DNA of 64,000 nucleotides from Dryocola boscaweniae. GTDB lineage: Bacteria > Pseudomonadota > Gammaproteobacteria > Enterobacterales > Enterobacteriaceae. The DNA is taken from NCBI RefSeq assembly GCF_025215095.1, contig NZ_JALHAP010000082.1, positions 496,001 through 560,000 on the forward strand, given 5' to 3'. Under the pieces are notes generated by a model that saw only the letters and a program-made list of their open reading frames with translations, was not told the origin of the DNA and did no database searches. Positions 61,574 through 64,000 of this stretch are shown piece by piece (the first letter of the stretch is position 1; the number at the start of each line of letters is the position of its first letter). Both the position numbers and the translations under genes were made by a program.

Positions 61574-61769
61574 TATTTTTGACCTTCTTTGTCGGGCACA
61601 AAATAGTTCCACCATCCGCATGACATCTCACGGCATTTATTTTCCGCCCTCAGTATTGGTTAACTGACGCAAAGACAACAATTGCCGAATTGCCCAGACA
61701 AATTATGATTTTTTGCTTTTTCTGATAAATGTGACGAGGTGCAAATCTACAGGTGAGACAAAAGTAAGA

Positions 61770-61791
61770 AGCCCGTCAGAATTGACGGGCT
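61770..61791 (-). terminator. terminator of the TonB-receptor gene
   Basis: AGCCCGTCA and TGACGGGCT form a 9-bp stem with a four-base loop. On the minus strand TCTTACTTTT follows. Confidence 0.8.
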
Positions 61792-61808
61792 GGATAATGG
61801 CGAAAGCG

Positions 61809-63971
61809 TTACCAGTTATAGCTGACCGTTGCGGTCATCGTGCGGCCAATGCCGTAAAAGCATGCGGAATCCGAAGCACAGGAAGCGACATATTTCGTGT
61901 CCGCAAGGTTATTAACGTTAAGCTGTACGGCGGCCCCTTTCAGAGCGCTGCTCATCTCCCCCAGTTCGTAACGCAGCATCGCGTCATACAGATCAACGGA
62001 CGCCACCTTAAACGTGTTTTGCGCATCGCCGTAACTGGTGCCGATATAGCGCATCCCAACGCCCGCCGTCAGGTTTTTCAGCGCTCCGCCCTGGAAGGTG
62101 TAACTGCCCCAGGCAGAAGCCATATGGGTCGGGGTGCGGGCTGGCGTTTTGCCTTCGGTTCCCGCCACCGTGGTGCTGACGTTTTCTGCATCCGTGTAAG
62201 TCCAGGAGCCAATGAGATTAACGCTGTCAAAGAGCGTGGAGTGGATTTCGGCCTCCACGCCTTTAGCGCGCACTTCTCCGGCGTTTTCAAACCAGCCGAG
62301 GCTGCTGTTGTAGGTTGAAACGTTGGTCTGGCGCAGATCGTAGAGCGCAAGCGTCATAAAGGTATTTTCAACCGGCTGATACTTAAGCCCCACTTCGGTT
62401 TGCTTACCGGTTGTCGGCTCAAACGGCGCGGCGCCCGGAGCGCGATTGGTTTGCAGGTTTGGTTCAAATGACGTGCTGTAGCTAATGTATGGCGAGAGGC
62501 CAAAATCAAAGGCATAGAGCAAACCGGTACGCCAGGTGAATTTGTTGTCGTTCTGCTGCACGGTAGTGCTGTTCTGGTTGTCCGTGGTGCGCACTTCCGA
62601 CCAGTCGTAGCGCCCGGAAAGCAGCAGTTGCCAGTTATTCCAGCTCATCTGATCCTGCAGGTAAATCCCCATCTGGTCGAGATTCTGCTGCTCATCCGTT
62701 ACCAGACTAAAGGTGCTTTCATCTACGTTGATGCCATAAACCGGGTTCGGCCAGTAGATATCGTACTGAGAGCCCATACCACGCCAGAACTGCTGATTGT
62801 CGTTGCTTGATTTATAATCCAGGCCGCCCAACACCGTATGCCCAACGTCGCCGGTTTCAAACAGGGCCTCAAGCTGGTTATCAATGCCAAACTCGTCGGT
62901 GTCGCGAATTTCATGCTGAGCGCGACGCGCCAGGGTCAAATCGTTTACTGACGTCGCATAAACAAGATAGCGGTACTTCTGTTTGATTTTCGCGTAGCGG
63001 GCATTCTGACGGAAAGTGAAGACATCATTAAAGGCATGCTCAAACTCGTAGCCCACCATCGTTTGTTCACGCCAGGACCGATCGTAGTTGGGATCGCTGA
63101 CGTTAAAATCGAGTGGAATGTAGCCCGCGGACGTTTCGGTGACGAGCCCCGCCTTCGGCAGAAAGTTACGATAGCCCGCGTCAGGATCTTTCTGATAGCT
63201 GGTCAGCAGCGTGAAACGCGTCTGGTCATTCGGATACCAGGTGATTGCCGGGGCAACCGCCATGCGCGTCTCTTTATAATCAGAAACCTGGTTGTCCTGC
63301 GTGCGGGCAATACCATTTAAACGATAAAGCACGCGGCCATCGTCGCTTAACGGGCCGCCAAAATCGAACGCGCCTTCGGCAAGATTGTTATTGCCGGCGC
63401 GGAATTCAACTTTATGAATGGCTTCGCTTGTCGGGCGTTTGCTGGTCATGCTAATCAGTCCGCCCGGATTCACCTGGCCGAACAGCACCAACGCCGGTCC
63501 GCGCACCAGCTCCACTCTTTCAAGCAACCATGGGTCAACGGTGCCGGTTTGCGATGAAGCCGTTGCGCCGAAGCTCAGGCCATCAAGATACTTCGGTACA
63601 TAGCTGAAGCCACGCACGAACACTTCATCGTTACGGTTAGAACTCCCGCGATATTCCGTGAATACGCCGGCGGAATAGCGCAGCGCCTGCGACACGGACG
63701 TAACGTCCTGTGCGTCCATCTGATCGCGCGTGACTACCGAAACGGACTGCGGCGTTTTGATCAGGTCCGCCGCCGTTTTGGTGGCGGAAAGCGTTTTGGT
63801 CGCAACCATGCCGCTAAAAGGCGCGGTGGGTTCTTCTGACACCTTTCCGCTTACCACCATCGTCTCTTCAGCCGGGCGCGCTGTCTCGGCCCATGCGCCG
63901 CCGCTGATGCCCAGCGCGGTAATATTCATCAGCCACAGACTTTGCGTTATCTTATTATTTTTAAAAAGCAT
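61809..63971 (-). CDS. TonB-dependent siderophore receptor (FhuA/FoxA type)
   Basis: A 720-residue outer-membrane receptor. A signal peptide ends at GGAWA, then comes a TonB box EETMVVSG, then the plug (LIKTPQSVSVVTRDQMDAQDVTSVSQALRYSAGVF...LLERVELVRGPALVLFGQVNPGGLISM) and a beta barrel ending in VSYNW. Two Cys near the end (VASCASDSACFYG) match the disulfide of FhuA/FoxA-type hydroxamate receptors. The substrate is probably a ferric hydroxamate, but that is inference. Its start is 30 bases from the window edge with a GAGGG ribosome site, so its promoter and any Fur box lie outside. Confidence 0.93.
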   Translation of the reverse strand: MLFKNNKITQSLWLMNITALGISGGAWAETARPAEETMVVSGKVSEEPTAPFSGMVATKTLSATKTAADLIKTPQSVSVVTRDQMDAQDVTSVSQALRYSAGVFTEYRGSSNRNDEVFVRGFSYVPKYLDGLSFGATASSQTGTVDPWLLERVELVRGPALVLFGQVNPGGLISMTSKRPTSEAIHKVEFRAGNNNLAEGAFDFGGPLSDDGRVLYRLNGIARTQDNQVSDYKETRMAVAPAITWYPNDQTRFTLLTSYQKDPDAGYRNFLPKAGLVTETSAGYIPLDFNVSDPNYDRSWREQTMVGYEFEHAFNDVFTFRQNARYAKIKQKYRYLVYATSVNDLTLARRAQHEIRDTDEFGIDNQLEALFETGDVGHTVLGGLDYKSSNDNQQFWRGMGSQYDIYWPNPVYGINVDESTFSLVTDEQQNLDQMGIYLQDQMSWNNWQLLLSGRYDWSEVRTTDNQNSTTVQQNDNKFTWRTGLLYAFDFGLSPYISYSTSFEPNLQTNRAPGAAPFEPTTGKQTEVGLKYQPVENTFMTLALYDLRQTNVSTYNSSLGWFENAGEVRAKGVEAEIHSTLFDSVNLIGSWTYTDAENVSTTVAGTEGKTPARTPTHMASAWGSYTFQGGALKNLTAGVGMRYIGTSYGDAQNTFKVASVDLYDAMLRYELGEMSSALKGAAVQLNVNNLADTKYVASCASDSACFYGIGRTMTATVSYNW

Positions 63972-64000
63972 TTATTACCGCCCCCTCTTCGCAAAAACAT

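Noticed and set aside
61730..61745. Possible CRP site upstream of the GPH-GH3 operon (TGTGA-N6-GCAAA)
   Set aside because: Only one half matches; too weak to list as a site, so mentioned only as a possibility.

Overview
The window is a stretch of enterobacterial chromosome, roughly 55% G+C by eye. Most genes are full-length, with products close to the E. coli K-12 proteins, but blocks that are far apart in K-12 are joined here. The lac genes, Asr, YdgD, OsmB, the YciZ-to-BtuR block and the regulatory sites (a LexA box, a CRP site, a near-exact RstA box) all fit Enterobacteriaceae. Genes absent or differently placed in K-12 (M32 carboxypeptidase, chromosomal idi beside yncD, a DUF924 gene inside the lac locus) point to an Enterobacter/Kosakonia/Cronobacter-like lineage. 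The genus cannot be fixed from this sequence alone.

Layout. (1) 1-2.6 kb: the end of an unfamiliar catabolic operon (alpha/beta hydrolase, HpcH/HpaI aldolase, bicupin). (2) 2.6-12.7 kb: a block matching the K-12 ynfK-mlc-ynfL-ynfM ... asr-ydgU-ydgD-mdtIJ-tqsA region, with an M32 carboxypeptidase between ynfM and asr. (3) 12.7-14.6 kb: pptA, nhoA and a YncG-type glutathione transferase. (4) 14.6-20.9 kb: a lac locus with lacI, an interposed oppositely oriented DUF924 gene, then lacZ-lacY. LacA is missing, but the promoter, CRP site, O1 and intragenic O2 are recognisable. (5) 21-28.3 kb: an MBL-fold protein, an RluA-family synthase, a MmcQ/YjbR protein, ansP, idi, the TonB receptor yncD/pqqU and a DUF4186 gene. 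(6) 28.4-30.1 kb: LexA-controlled umuDC. (7) 30.4-35.9 kb: paoABCD (periplasmic molybdenum aldehyde oxidoreductase) plus a MocA-like nucleotidyltransferase. (8) 36-57.6 kb: the yciZ-yciT-osmB-yciH-pyrF-lapBA-pgpB-ribA-acnA-ymiA-cysB-topA-yciN-sohB-yciK-btuR block. A fsaA/pflE/pflF anaerobic sugar-phosphate cluster is inserted between yciZ and yciT. (9) 57.8-64 kb: a cytoplasmic GH3 glycosidase with a GPH-family sugar symporter, then a TonB-dependent siderophore receptor.

How the genes work together. LacI, CRP, lacZ and lacY form a working lactose uptake and hydrolysis unit. PflE activates the glycyl-radical enzyme PflF, whose product may be handled by the aldolase FsaA. The pflE promoter has an FNR box placed for class II activation and CGAAAG repeats flanking the -10, so the neighbouring DeoR-family protein YciT is a candidate repressor. 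PaoA/B/C form the oxidoreductase, PaoD and the MocA-like protein serve its cofactor, and the GH3/GPH pair looks like an import-then-hydrolyse glycoside unit.

I found no CRISPR array, tRNA, rRNA, prophage or intact insertion sequence. REP-like palindromes occur at three places, and a decayed stretch with gene remnants lies between ribA and acnA. Most of the window is ordinary conserved chromosome. The best candidates for new biology are the 5' catabolic cluster, the relocated fsaA-pflEF module and the rearranged lac locus.
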